Positions 25,340 to 35,696 of a stretch of 64,000 bases of DNA are shown in pieces; position 1 is the stretch's first letter; every line of letters begins with the position of its first letter. The translations under genes and the position numbers were made by a program. The notes below the pieces were generated by a model. That model did not search any database and was not told where the DNA came from. It worked only from the letters and a program-made list of their open reading frames with translations. This DNA is from Planctomycetota bacterium (lineage in GTDB: Bacteria > Planctomycetota > GCA-002687715 > DRQF01): positions 62,001 to 126,000 of the forward strand of contig JACKGY010000005.1 of the NCBI GenBank assembly GCA_020639295.1, written 5' to 3'.

Positions 25340-27142
25340 TCAGCGCCCGAGCGTCAGGGTCCAGTCGCCGAGCAAGGACCAGAAGTAGGCGCGCTTGCGA
25401 CCGATGTCACCGCCGACCTCGGCCCAGGACTTCGCCTTCGACTCGACGTCGAAGTAGTGGCGCCAGGTCTCACCGAAGGAGGCATTGGAACGCAGCACCT
25501 CGGCGAAACCACGCGGCTCGTCGTAGAAGACCTTCGAGCGCCCGATCAGAGCCAGACCGCCGCCGAAGAAGAGCAGGGACTCTCCGCCCGAACGCAGGCC
25601 GTAGGCCGGATGGTCATGGCGACGGTCACGCGCTCCCGGCGGCGAGACCGCGTTGCAGCCGGTGTGGAGATAGAAGCAGGGCGCGGCGACGAGCTTCGGG
25701 TCGCGCCAGAAGGCCTGGAGCAGGAACCAGTCGACCTTGCCCTTGCCGGCGGCGGCGGCGAGCGAGGGCACCAGGCCGTGCCCCCGGGGCGACCAGGCGA
25801 CCGGCGGGCCGGTGAAGCGCTGATCGAGCGCCGCCGGATCGCCCTTGCCGAGCTGACTGCCCCATTCGTCGCTGTGCGCGCGCAGGGTCCGCAGGATGGC
25901 CGGACGCGCCAGCCAGTCGACGAAGTCGCCCGGCCCCGGCCTGCCCGCCACGTCGTCGCGGGCGATCACGACCTCGCGCCAGTCGGCGCGCGCCGCGGCG
26001 ACCTGTCGGTAGCCGCTGCCGAGGTCGCAGGCGAAGGAGGCCGGTCGCCAGCCCTCGGCGGGACCCGAGCGTCGATGACGATGGTTGCGATCCAGGTACT
26101 CGACCAGCAGACGACCCTCGAGCTCCGGATCGAAGACCCAGAGGTCCTTCGCCCAGTGCGGGGGCTTCCGGCCCTCGGCGACGACCAGCGCGCGCGGCCG
26201 GCCGCGCTCGTCGATGAGACCGCGGCCCTCGGCGTCGGTCAGATCCTCCCGCGGGCGGAGCGCGATGCCGCGGGCGTCGAGTCGCGAGATCAGGATCTCG
26301 GGCCGCGCGATCACGTTCGGCCGCTGGCGATCGGCGGCGGAGCACTCGTGGTCGGCCGCCTCGTCGTGGATGACCAGGCGCTCGCGCCCCGGCTCGGAAC
26401 CGACCGCGATCTCGAGCCTGCCGTCCGCGACCTGGAAGAAGTCGGTGAAGGATCGCGTCCGGCGACCGATCGCGACGCAGTCGCCGCCCTCCGGCGGAAT
26501 CGCCCCGGCGAAGACCGCCTCGATTGCCTCGAGTTCGGTCTTCTCCTCGACGTAGAGGTCCTCCCAGCGGCCGTCGAGATCGGCGAGGACGAGGTCGCCC
26601 CGGCGGGCGACGTCCTCGGGCACGCGACGCAGGTAGTGGACCGCGCTGAACTTCTTCTTCCCCGCCGCGAGCTGGAGTTCGACGTCACCCTTCTTGCGCC
26701 AGTTGCAGGAGCGGACGATGAGGGCGTCCGGGAAGCGACCGACGAGGATCGCCCCGGCGAGCCCCTCCCGCGCCGCGACCGCGCGGAAGAACTCGCGCAG
26801 GGCCAGGAGCAGGCGGCCGTCCCGATGACGCGTCGACGCCCGGAAGCGCAGGCCGATCAGGGCCGCGCGTCGCCCCTCGGCCGCGAGGTCGGCGATCAGG
26901 CGGTCGAGCGCCTGGCGCAGGGCCTCGCTCCCCGCGCCGAGGAGCCGCTGCTCGACCACGACCAGGACCAGCTCCTTGCCGTCCCCGGCCGCGCCGAGGA
27001 GTTCCAGATCGTCGATCTCCGGCTCGCCGTCGCCGTCCTGATCGAAGCCACGGAAGGAGGCGACCGTGCCGCCGAGACCGGTCTGAGCCGACAGACCGGC
27101 GCCGAGGGCGAGCAGCAGGACGAGGAGACTGACCGGGCGCAT
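25340..27142 (-). CDS. Exported protein, possible clan CD (C25-like) cysteine peptidase
   Basis: 600 residues with a signal peptide (1-19, GLSAQ). After it comes one EF-hand-like loop DQDGDGEPEIDDLE (34-47). An alpha/beta region with GAILVGRFPDAL resembles the gingipain family, where a similar strand precedes the catalytic half. Further on lie RAHSDEWGS (His423) and FYLHTGCNAV (Cys496), in the order expected for a His-Cys dyad. The 73-residue spacing is wider than in gingipain, so the assignment is tentative. The ATG overlaps the TGA of the upstream methyltransferase by one base (TGATG), so the two are translationally coupled. If a peptidase, it acts outside the cytoplasm. Confidence 0.6.
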   Translation of the reverse strand: MRPVSLLVLLLALGAGLSAQTGLGGTVASFRGFDQDGDGEPEIDDLELLGAAGDGKELVLVVVEQRLLGAGSEALRQALDRLIADLAAEGRRAALIGLRFRASTRHRDGRLLLALREFFRAVAAREGLAGAILVGRFPDALIVRSCNWRKKGDVELQLAAGKKKFSAVHYLRRVPEDVARRGDLVLADLDGRWEDLYVEEKTELEAIEAVFAGAIPPEGGDCVAIGRRTRSFTDFFQVADGRLEIAVGSEPGRERLVIHDEAADHECSAADRQRPNVIARPEILISRLDARGIALRPREDLTDAEGRGLIDERGRPRALVVAEGRKPPHWAKDLWVFDPELEGRLLVEYLDRNHRHRRSGPAEGWRPASFACDLGSGYRQVAAARADWREVVIARDDVAGRPGPGDFVDWLARPAILRTLRAHSDEWGSQLGKGDPAALDQRFTGPPVAWSPRGHGLVPSLAAAAGKGKVDWFLLQAFWRDPKLVAAPCFYLHTGCNAVSPPGARDRRHDHPAYGLRSGGESLLFFGGGLALIGRSKVFYDEPRGFAEVLRSNASFGETWRHYFDVESKAKSWAEVGGDIGRKRAYFWSLLGDWTLTLGR

Positions 27143-27933
27143 CAGATCCCGTCGCCACAGCCGAGTCGGATCTCGCAGTTGAAGATCATCGGATCGAAGC
27201 GGATGACGTGGAATTCCGCCGCCGCGGGCAAGAGGAGCCTCACCGTTTCGAGGAGTTCGCGGTAGCGGAACAGATGCCCCTGGTAGTGGCTCCCCTCCAC
27301 GAGTTCTTCCTCTCGGGCATCAGCCTGGTCGGCCAGGACCTCGTCGACGAAGTCCCGCGTCCGGCTCTCCGTGCCGGCGGCGAGCGCCTCGAGCGGCACG
27401 TAGCCCTCGCCGTCCTCCGGGTCGGCCAGGACCTGGAAGCGGAAGCGGCCGCCGGCGACGAGGAGCGGCAGGGCCTGCTCGAGGTAGGCGACGACGATCG
27501 GTCGCGGGCAATGGATGAAGACCGCGGCGGCGAAGATCAGGTCGTAGCGCTCGTCGTTCAGGGCCGCGGGGATGCGGGCGCCGTCGCCCTCGAGGAATCG
27601 CGTCCGCCCCAGGCCCGTGGTGACGGTACGGGCCTCGGCGAGATAGGTCTCGCAGAGATCGAAGCCGTGGTAGCGGGCCACCCGAGGGGCGATCTGCCGG
27701 GCCAGACGACCGTTGCCGCAGCCGATCTCGAGCACCTTCATCCGAGCGAGGGCCTCGGGGTCGAGTCCGAGGAGGACGAAGTCGGCGTCGATCACCGCTT
27801 GCCGCTCCCAGGTCTCGTCATCCTGCCAGCCCGGATGCGAGGCCACGTAGAAGCGGCCGCGCGGCGAGCGGGCGCGGGCGCGCCACTCGGCCTTGAGGAG
27901 CGGTGCCCAGTCCTCGGCCTCCTGGTTGCTCAT
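27142..27933 (-). CDS. Class I SAM-dependent methyltransferase
   Basis: 263 residues. Motif I appears as VLEIGCGNGRLARQ, then YHGFDLCETYL for the acidic post-I residue. GDGARIPA and DLIFAAAVFIHC follow for motifs II-III. This is the Methyltransf_11/25 fold, using S-adenosylmethionine. The N-terminal 50 residues (HPGWQDDETWERQA) are not familiar. The substrate is unknown. The start at 27933 was chosen because GAGGA precedes it; upstream in-frame ATGs lack this. The gene is divergent from another methyltransferase at 28125 and coupled to the exported peptidase-like gene downstream. Confidence 0.8.
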   Translation of the reverse strand: MSNQEAEDWAPLLKAEWRARARSPRGRFYVASHPGWQDDETWERQAVIDADFVLLGLDPEALARMKVLEIGCGNGRLARQIAPRVARYHGFDLCETYLAEARTVTTGLGRTRFLEGDGARIPAALNDERYDLIFAAAVFIHCPRPIVVAYLEQALPLLVAGGRFRFQVLADPEDGEGYVPLEALAAGTESRTRDFVDEVLADQADAREEELVEGSHYQGHLFRYRELLETVRLLLPAAAEFHVIRFDPMIFNCEIRLGCGDGI

Positions 27934-28124
27934 GTTCGGTCCTCGGTGGGAGTCGCGGGCCTTCATCGAAGCCCGCTGGGTCCTCGCTGTCAAGGCGCGG
28001 GTCCGCGTCAACCGGATCGACCCGACGACGATCGGCGCAAGCGACTCCTTCGACCGACCTTGCCGCGATCGGACCGAATGCGGAACATGGGTCGCAGGCC
28101 CGAAGATCGCGGAGTGCCGCTGCC

Positions 28125-28787
28125 TTGAGCGACGACCAGGACAGGAATCTCGGCTTCGAGGAAACCTACCGCGATGCCGACTTCGCGGCGCGCTACGCCC
28201 GCAAGCACGACCGCAGCGCCGGCCATCGACTCCGCGACCGCCGTGAGCAGTCGATGTGGCGCCGCGCCCTCGAACCGGTGGGCCGGGTCGCCGCCATTCT
28301 CGACTGCCCGGCCGGAACCGGTCGATTCTGGCCGCTGCTGGTAGAAATGACCGGGTCGCTGCACGCGGTCGACGCCTCGGCGGAGATGCTCGCCGCGGCT
28401 CGTGCCCGCCATCCCGATCTGCCTCTCGCCGACGCGAGGGTCGCGATGGCCCAGGACCTGCCGCAGGCGGACGCGAGCTTCCCGCTGGTGTTCTCGAGTC
28501 GTCTCCTCCACCACCTGCCGGCCCGCGAGGATCGCCGGGCCGTGCTGGCCGGTCTGGCGCGCGTCAGCTCCGGCTGGCTCGCGTTTTCGACCTGGCGCAG
28601 CGGCAACTGGATGAGCTGGCGTCGCGGCCGCGCCGGTCGCCAGGAGGAACGAGCGAGCCGCTACTTCCTCCCCATCGAGGAGATCCTCGCCGACGTCGCG
28701 GCCTGCGGCCTGGAGCCGGTCCGGATCGTCCACAAGCAGCGCCTGCTCTCGCCGGTGGTGGCGATCCTCTGCCGCAAGCTCGTCTGA
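28125..28787 (+). CDS. Class I SAM-dependent methyltransferase
   Basis: 220 residues if the TTG at 28125 is used; GGAG lies 10 bases upstream and no ATG fits the conserved start. Motif I is ILDCPAGTGRFWPLL, with AVDASAEMLAAARARHP at post-I and FPLVFSSRLLHHLP at motif II/III. This is a Methyltransf_11-type domain. The N-terminus contains FEETYRDADFAARYARKHDRS, which suggests a small-molecule or lipid methyltransferase but does not define a substrate. It is encoded divergently from the other methyltransferase, with about 190 bases between starts. Confidence 0.75.
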   Translation: MSDDQDRNLGFEETYRDADFAARYARKHDRSAGHRLRDRREQSMWRRALEPVGRVAAILDCPAGTGRFWPLLVEMTGSLHAVDASAEMLAAARARHPDLPLADARVAMAQDLPQADASFPLVFSSRLLHHLPAREDRRAVLAGLARVSSGWLAFSTWRSGNWMSWRRGRAGRQEERASRYFLPIEEILADVAACGLEPVRIVHKQRLLSPVVAILCRKLV

Positions 28788-28844
28788 GCGTCGAGAAACT
28801 CGCTGATTCCACCCCGGCGCGGCCGCTCGCGGCGGCCTCGGGGA

Positions 28845-29312
28845 TCAGTCGCCGTCGCGCTCACCCTCCTCGTGCTCGCCGGCATGGCCGGTCATCCCGG
28901 CCCAGGCGCGCAGGGTCGCCAGGTCGTCGCGATCGAGCTTCGCCTCGTCGTGCATCTTCAGGTAGATCGCGAGCGGCATCTCGCCCTCCTCCACCTCCTC
29001 GATGATCTCCTCCCGGGCCTCGGCCTGGTCCTTGGCCGACATCAGGCTCCAGTCGGAGAAGTTGAGGTGCTCGCGGCCCTCCTCGATGTCGTGGGCCACC
29101 AGCCAGGAGACCGGCGCCACCCGGCCATACCAGGGAATCCTCGGGGCCGCCGAGTGACAGTCGTAGCAGGCCCGATGCAGGATCGCCTGCACCTCCGGCG
29201 GCGCCTGGATCTCGCCCCGCGCCTCGATCTCGGCGGCCGAATAGGGCACGAACTGGATCAGGATGAAGAGGACGAGGCCGGCAAGGAACGAACGGCGGAT
29301 GAACTTGCGCAT
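28845..29312 (-). CDS. Membrane-anchored haem-binding (c-type) protein
   Basis: 155 residues. A hydrophobic N-terminal segment (about 8-24) probably anchors it in the membrane or acts as a signal. One c-type haem site CYDCH is at 49-53. The downstream WYGRVAPVSWLVAHDIEEGREHLNFSDW tract is typical of the Haem_bd family, small periplasmic proteins with one covalent haem. The C-terminus is highly charged. A redox or sensing role is inferred. The start at 29312 was chosen because the signal segment follows; the frame extends upstream without support. It is divergent from the NtrC-like regulator. Confidence 0.82.
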   Translation of the reverse strand: MRKFIRRSFLAGLVLFILIQFVPYSAAEIEARGEIQAPPEVQAILHRACYDCHSAAPRIPWYGRVAPVSWLVAHDIEEGREHLNFSDWSLMSAKDQAEAREEIIEEVEEGEMPLAIYLKMHDEAKLDRDDLATLRAWAGMTGHAGEHEEGERDGD

Positions 29313-29491
29313 GATCGTGGATCGCTCTGGGCGGCTGCCGGACCGAGCCGGGAGGAAGATCCCCCGGGGCCGGAGACCGCGAACCGTGACTCCTGGTCTC
29401 AGCAAGCCGCGTACCTCGACCTGGTGGATTCGAGCGGATTCCGGGTCGATCCGGTATCATGCGCCGGCGCCCGAACCCGGACACCCAGCCG

Positions 29492-30862
<1,371 letters not shown>

Positions 30863-30922
30863 CGGCCTGACCGCGGCGGAGCGGAACGACCGCGCGCCCG
30901 CGTCGACCCGAAACGCCCGGAT

Positions 30923-33676
30923 TCAGCGCAGCTTGTCCGCGCGGCGCCGGAGCGCCGCCACGACCCGGAGGTTCTGATCCGTCGCCAGGGCCCCGCCCGA
31001 GCTCTCGAAGCGGGCGGCCCAGCGATCGAAGCCCTCCCAGTCCTCGGCCCAGTAGCTGAGTCGGACGAGCAGGAGGATCGCGGTGGCCTGGGCCGACCCC
31101 GGCGCCAGTTCGTCGGCGAGCGCGCCGAGCCGGGCCACGGACCGGTCGAGTTCGTCATGCCCCGACCAGGTCGCCGGCAACCGGCGCTCGTTGCCGGCCG
31201 CGGCCAGGCAATCGCGATCGGTCAGCCTGGCCAGGAGCAGGACCGGCTCGGGATCGTGGGGATGATCCTGTCCCGTGGCCTCGATCAGCCTTCGGGCCTC
31301 GGCCTCGCGGCCCAGCAGGATCAGGAGTCGCGCGGCGCTGAGGCCGCGGTCGCGGGTCACCGCCAGACCCGGGCTGAGGCTGGCCGCGGCCCGGTCAAGG
31401 TCGTCGAGCAGGGTTTCGACCTCGGCACGCCTGGCGTCGTCAGCCGGCAGGGCCACGAGCCGCTCGGCGAAGCCGAGTTCGACCAGGCGCGCGTTGCCGA
31501 GGACGATCTGGGCCGCCAGGCGCTCCTGGTCGTCGAGCTCGAGCGCCAGGGCGCGGCCGGCCGCCGCCGCGGCCTCGGCGATCCGGCCGCGATTGAAGTC
31601 GCGGGTGGCCGCCAGGAGCTGGAAGACCCCGAGCGCCGGCCAGCTCGACACGGCACGGGCGAGACCGGCTTCGAACGCGGCGTCATCGGCCAGGGAGGCG
31701 CTCAGCTCGAGCAGGACCACGGCGCTGCCCGGGTCGTCGGCCGGCGGCGGGAAGCGTTCGAGCAGGGCGCGCGCCTCGGCGGAACGATCGAGGCGGAGTA
31801 GACAGCGCGCGATCGAACGCACGACCACCGGCCCGGGCTCGCCACGGGGATCGATGCCGCGGCTGTGCGCCAGGGCCGCCGCGTAGTCACCCTTCTCGAA
31901 GGCGATGCGGGCGGCGAGCTGACGACCACCGCGATGATTGGGCACCGAGGCGAAGCAGCGATCGAGTTCGCCTTCGCGGGTCGCCATGGCCGCGCCGCCG
32001 AGGTTCGCCGCCAGGGCGGTGAACAGGTGCTCGTCCGCCCGGGCCCCGGCGTCGAGACTCGAGGAGATCGGCGGCAACTCGGCCAGATCGACGAGTCGGC
32101 GCTCGCTGAGGAGGCGGCGGAAGGCCGCGCTCGCCCGCGAGGGGCCAAAGCGCTCGTCGCGACGATCGAGCCAGCGCAACGCGGCCTCGGGCTCGGCGAT
32201 CATGATCGAGGCCCCGGCGAGGACGATCATCGCGCTCGGCAGGACCTCCGGGTCTTCCTCGGGCAAGCGGGATCGGTCCAGGAGCCGGCCTAGCCGCCGC
32301 GGGTCCTTGAGGCTGCTGAAGTCGATCACCCGGTCGCGCAGTTCCTCGAGCGCGCGGCGGGACTCGATCCGGCGCAACAGGGGCGCGTACCCGGCCTCCG
32401 GCAGTCCGGCGCCGAGCGCCGCGGCGGTGGCCAGTTCCCCGCGCCGGTACTCCTGTTCGACCCGGCGAGCGAGGCCTTCGATCCGATCGCGTTCGCGCCA
32501 GTGGAGGAAGCCGAGGGTCGCGGCCAGACCGAGCAGGACCACGAGGCCGGAGGCCGTACCGAGAGCGAGTCGCGGATGCCGGCGCCCGGCCAGAAGGAGC
32601 CGCCCCGCGAGCGAGACGCGACGGGCCAGGATCGGACGGCCGTCCCGGAACCGACGGAGGTCGTCGGCGAGATCCTGCGCGGTCCGGTAACGGAGTTCGC
32701 GATCCCGGGCCATGGCCTTGGTCAGGATGGTCTCGAGATCGCGATCCCGACCGCCGAGCCCGAGAGCCGGCGCGTCGTGGTGCAGGATCTGGTGGATGAT
32801 GGCGCCGGGCGTGTCGCCGCGATGCAGCGGTCGGTCGGCGAGGAGCTCCCAGAGCGTGACCGCCAGGGAGTAGAGGTCGGTCCTCGGATCGAGGCCGCGG
32901 CTGCCCTCGAGCTGCTCCGGCGACATGTAGGCCAGGGTCCCGGGTGCCCGATCCGGCGCGGTCAGGTCGACCCGACCGAAGGCCCAGGCCAGCCCGAAGT
33001 CGAGCAGGATCGGGCGTCCGTTCTCGACCACGACGTTCGACGGCTTGACGTCGCGATGGATGACGCCCTCCACGTGAGCATGGTGGAGGGCCTCGGCGAT
33101 CACGATGCCCAGCTCGGCGACCCGACGCGGCTCGAGCGGTCGGGCGAGGGCGTCGAGGGTCGGCCCCTCGAGCAGCTTCATCGCGATGTAGGGCAGGCCG
33201 TCGATCTCGCCGACGCCGTGGATCGGCACGATCGCCGGATGGTCGAGGGAGGCGGTGATCTCGGCCTCGCGCCGGAAGCGCGCGCGGCGACCGGGATCGC
33301 GCGCCAGGCCGGCGTCGAGCAGCTTGAGCGCCACCAACCGGTCGAGCGAAACCTGACGGGCGAGGTGGACCCGGCTCATGCCGCCGGAGCCGATCAGGTC
33401 GATGATCTCGAAGTCGCCGAGCCGGCGGCCGGTGCCGGCCTCGTCGGCGCCCGTGCGCCGCGACCCGAGCGGCGCGGTCACCCGGTCGCAACCGCCGGCC
33501 ACCGCGCGGGCCCGGGCCGCCAGGCCCTCGTCACCCCGGGCGAGCGCGAGCCAGTCCGGCTCGGAACCGCTCTCCCGGGCGAGGAAGGCCTGGGTCAGGA
33601 CCTCGCGCAGGGCCTCCTCCTCGGCCGAGGAGGCCGCGGACGATCCGGACGCGCGCGTTCGCTTCTCCTCGGCCAA
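30923..33676 (-). CDS. Membrane Ser/Thr protein kinase with large C-terminal helical tail (block 2)
   Basis: 917 residues, exactly the length of the block-1 kinase. The kinase domain (about 88-350) carries GSGGMSR, K118 in VALKLL, HRDVKPSN with D209, DFG 226-228 and MSPEQL. A membrane helix lies at about 372-395. The 520-residue tail of degenerate helical repeats aligns with block 1, for example EHLFTALA versus EHCFTALA and the C-terminal LR(R)RADKLR versus NRAAKLR. Start is TTG at 33676, with GGAGGGAGG just upstream and 25 bases after the exported-protein stop. The kinase cores are more alike than the tails, as expected if the tails sense different signals. Confidence 0.88.
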   Translation of the reverse strand: MAEEKRTRASGSSAASSAEEEALREVLTQAFLARESGSEPDWLALARGDEGLAARARAVAGGCDRVTAPLGSRRTGADEAGTGRRLGDFEIIDLIGSGGMSRVHLARQVSLDRLVALKLLDAGLARDPGRRARFRREAEITASLDHPAIVPIHGVGEIDGLPYIAMKLLEGPTLDALARPLEPRRVAELGIVIAEALHHAHVEGVIHRDVKPSNVVVENGRPILLDFGLAWAFGRVDLTAPDRAPGTLAYMSPEQLEGSRGLDPRTDLYSLAVTLWELLADRPLHRGDTPGAIIHQILHHDAPALGLGGRDRDLETILTKAMARDRELRYRTAQDLADDLRRFRDGRPILARRVSLAGRLLLAGRRHPRLALGTASGLVVLLGLAATLGFLHWRERDRIEGLARRVEQEYRRGELATAAALGAGLPEAGYAPLLRRIESRRALEELRDRVIDFSSLKDPRRLGRLLDRSRLPEEDPEVLPSAMIVLAGASIMIAEPEAALRWLDRRDERFGPSRASAAFRRLLSERRLVDLAELPPISSSLDAGARADEHLFTALAANLGGAAMATREGELDRCFASVPNHRGGRQLAARIAFEKGDYAAALAHSRGIDPRGEPGPVVVRSIARCLLRLDRSAEARALLERFPPPADDPGSAVVLLELSASLADDAAFEAGLARAVSSWPALGVFQLLAATRDFNRGRIAEAAAAAGRALALELDDQERLAAQIVLGNARLVELGFAERLVALPADDARRAEVETLLDDLDRAAASLSPGLAVTRDRGLSAARLLILLGREAEARRLIEATGQDHPHDPEPVLLLARLTDRDCLAAAGNERRLPATWSGHDELDRSVARLGALADELAPGSAQATAILLLVRLSYWAEDWEGFDRWAARFESSGGALATDQNLRVVAALRRRADKLR

Positions 33677-33701
33677 GTCGACCTCCCTCCGACGCGGTCT
33701 C

Positions 33702-34874
33702 TCAGTTCAGGAAGGTGGCCGGGATGTCGTCGTAGATCACCAGGTCGGGCGGCGTCGGCTGGCCCACCTTGATCAGGCTGATCACGCCCTCCTTGTCGAT
33801 CAGAGCGGCATCGACCGGCAGGAGCGCGTAGTGGATGCCGAATTCCGGGAAGCCCGGGATCACCGGCAGCAGGCTGGCGCAGGCGGCCGGCCCGTTCTCG
33901 AGCGGGAAGCAGGCGGTGTCGACGTCGACCGCGTTGCCGGTGAAGAAGTAGACCGGCGAACCCTGGCTGAGACCGCTGACCATGGTCCCCGGCGCCTGCA
34001 CGCGGACGTTGCCCGGGGGACCGCTCGGGGGCTCGATCGGGATGGCGAGCTGGATCGGGATCGAGAAGTCGAGGAAGGCGTCGTCATCTTCGTCCGGCCC
34101 CTCGGGCAGGCCCTCGAAGCCGGGCAGTTCCATGCCCTCGTCGAAGGGCGCCGGCTTCAGGATCACCATCGCCTGGAGATCGAAACGGAAGGCGCCGAGG
34201 TGTACCAGCTCGGCGTAGGTCGGACTGCGCAGGAAGTCGCGGACGATGCCGGCGCTGCCGGCCTGGAGCTGCATGGCGCCCTCGGCGAGACGACCGAGGC
34301 TGAGCAGGTCGAAGCCGTCGCCCGGCTCCTGGTAGGAGCGGGCCCAGATCATGGTGCCGAAGCCGCCGCCCCAGTAGGGAGCGTTCGAGGGCCAGTAGAC
34401 CTCGCTGCCCGTGTCCTGGAGCGCCGCGACCCCGAACTCGGCGATCGAATCGGTCACGGTGAAGGCGGTCTCGAGGTAGAGCGAGGTGAGCACCGGGTCG
34501 GCCATCACCGTCTGGTTGGCGACGTGGGCGAGCGCCTCCGGGGAGAGTCGCGCGGCGACGTTGGCGGAGATCAGGCTCGACGCGGCGACGCCGTTCGCCG
34601 GCCGCTGCAGCCAGCTCGGGATGACCAGATTCGAGCCGGCGGGCGCGGTGGCGCTGATGCGGGTCAGCAGGACGACCCAGGCCCCATCCAGATCGGCCCC
34701 GGTCGAATCGACGACCCGGATGGCGGCGGTCTGTTCGCCCGCCGGAGTCGGCAGCCAGAGATAGCTGCCCTGACCATCGGGAAGGCCGAACTGGATCTCG
34801 ATGTCACTCTGGGCCCTGAGCCCGGTCAACAGGGAGGTCGCCATCAGGGCGACGAGCGCCAGGAGCTTGCGCAT
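33702..34874 (-). CDS. Exported protein of unknown function, about 390-residue family (block 2)
   Basis: 390 residues with a signal peptide (1-19, GLRAQ). It is clearly paralogous to 19239-20423: same start of the mature chain, WAR/WAK-SYQ/TFQ region, SPTYAELVHLG versus SPAYADLLEVP, the proline-rich LPGFE/LPGFD linker and a two-Cys C-terminal half (DTACFPLENGPAACAS here). The start at 34874 has GAGGA upstream. The gene lies immediately upstream of the block-2 kinase and divergent from its sigma factor. I recognise no named domain; the function is unknown and probably extracytoplasmic. Confidence 0.75.
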   Translation of the reverse strand: MRKLLALVALMATSLLTGLRAQSDIEIQFGLPDGQGSYLWLPTPAGEQTAAIRVVDSTGADLDGAWVVLLTRISATAPAGSNLVIPSWLQRPANGVAASSLISANVAARLSPEALAHVANQTVMADPVLTSLYLETAFTVTDSIAEFGVAALQDTGSEVYWPSNAPYWGGGFGTMIWARSYQEPGDGFDLLSLGRLAEGAMQLQAGSAGIVRDFLRSPTYAELVHLGAFRFDLQAMVILKPAPFDEGMELPGFEGLPEGPDEDDDAFLDFSIPIQLAIPIEPPSGPPGNVRVQAPGTMVSGLSQGSPVYFFTGNAVDVDTACFPLENGPAACASLLPVIPGFPEFGIHYALLPVDAALIDKEGVISLIKVGQPTPPDLVIYDDIPATFLN

Positions 34875-35026
34875 GGTGATCAATCCTCGTCGTGGTTCGT
34901 TGGCGGCGGAAGGGTTCCGACTCGTCGCGGAGGAATGATGCCGGAGTCTCCGACTTGCATCGAGAAAAAGTGTAGATTCTGCGGACCTGGGTGATCGGAG
35001 CGCCCACAAGGACGGGATCTGCCGCG

Positions 35027-35632
35027 ATGACCGACCCCAACGAGCCCGCCGACCTCGCCCCCGGGGACGAGATCAAGGAACTCGAGGCCGCACGGAAGGG
35101 CGACCCCGAGGCGCTGGGCAGCCTCCTCGGCGGCCATCTCGGCTTCATCCGCGATCGGGTCCGACGCCTGGCGCCGCGCGACGGCGCCTATCGCGACTCC
35201 GATTTCGTCCAGAGCGCCCTCCTGAAGGCGATCGAGGGCCTGCCCGGCTTCAACGGCAGCTCGCGCGGCGCCTTCGTGGCCTGGCTGGGCAGCATCGTCC
35301 GCAACACCGTGCTCCAGCGCCAGCGCTACCGGAACGCCGCCAAGCGCGCCGGCAAGACCTCGGGGTCGGGGGTCGACGAGCTGGCGGCCATGACCCATAC
35401 GCCCAGCTCCGAGGCGGCGCAGCTCGACTCGCTGGTCACCGTCGCGCGGGCGATGCGCGCGCTCACCGACGAACAGCGTCGGGCGATCGAGCTGCGGATC
35501 ATCGACGAGTTGCCCTACCCGGTCGTGGCCGCCGAACTGGGCCTCGGCGAAGGCGCGGCGCGCATGGCCGTCTCCCGCGCCCGGGCGGCCCTGGCCCTCG
35601 AGATCAGCCGACTCGAAGGTGAAGACGGCTGA
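35027..35632 (+). CDS. ECF-type RNA polymerase sigma factor (block 2)
   Basis: 201 residues with region 2 (DFVQSALLKAIE, FVAWLGSIVRNTVLQRQRY) and region 4 (LTDEQRRAIELRIIDELPYPVVAAELGLGEGAARMAVSRARAAL). It aligns along its length with the block-1 factor, including the linker ending THTPSSEAA versus TRTPSNEAI. No anti-sigma gene is adjacent. The ATG at 35027 has AAGGA about 14 bases upstream; a GTG at 34991 is possible but has no ribosome site. In the divergent gap TTGCAT (34955-34960) and TAGATT (34973-34978) are AT-rich, but only 12 bases apart. Confidence 0.88.
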   Translation: MTDPNEPADLAPGDEIKELEAARKGDPEALGSLLGGHLGFIRDRVRRLAPRDGAYRDSDFVQSALLKAIEGLPGFNGSSRGAFVAWLGSIVRNTVLQRQRYRNAAKRAGKTSGSGVDELAAMTHTPSSEAAQLDSLVTVARAMRALTDEQRRAIELRIIDELPYPVVAAELGLGEGAARMAVSRARAALALEISRLEGEDG

Positions 35633-35640
35633 AAGAGAGC

Positions 35641-35669
35641 GGGCCCCGTCCCGGAACGAGACGAGGCCC
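35641..35669. terminator. Hairpin between convergent sigma and FG-GAP genes
   Basis: GGGCCCCGTC pairs with GACGAGGCCC (one mismatch) around a 9-base loop, in the 64-base gap between convergent stops. It could serve both strands. No T-run. Confidence 0.5.
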
Positions 35670-35696
35670 CGACATCTCCCCTCCCCGCCGCCCGGC

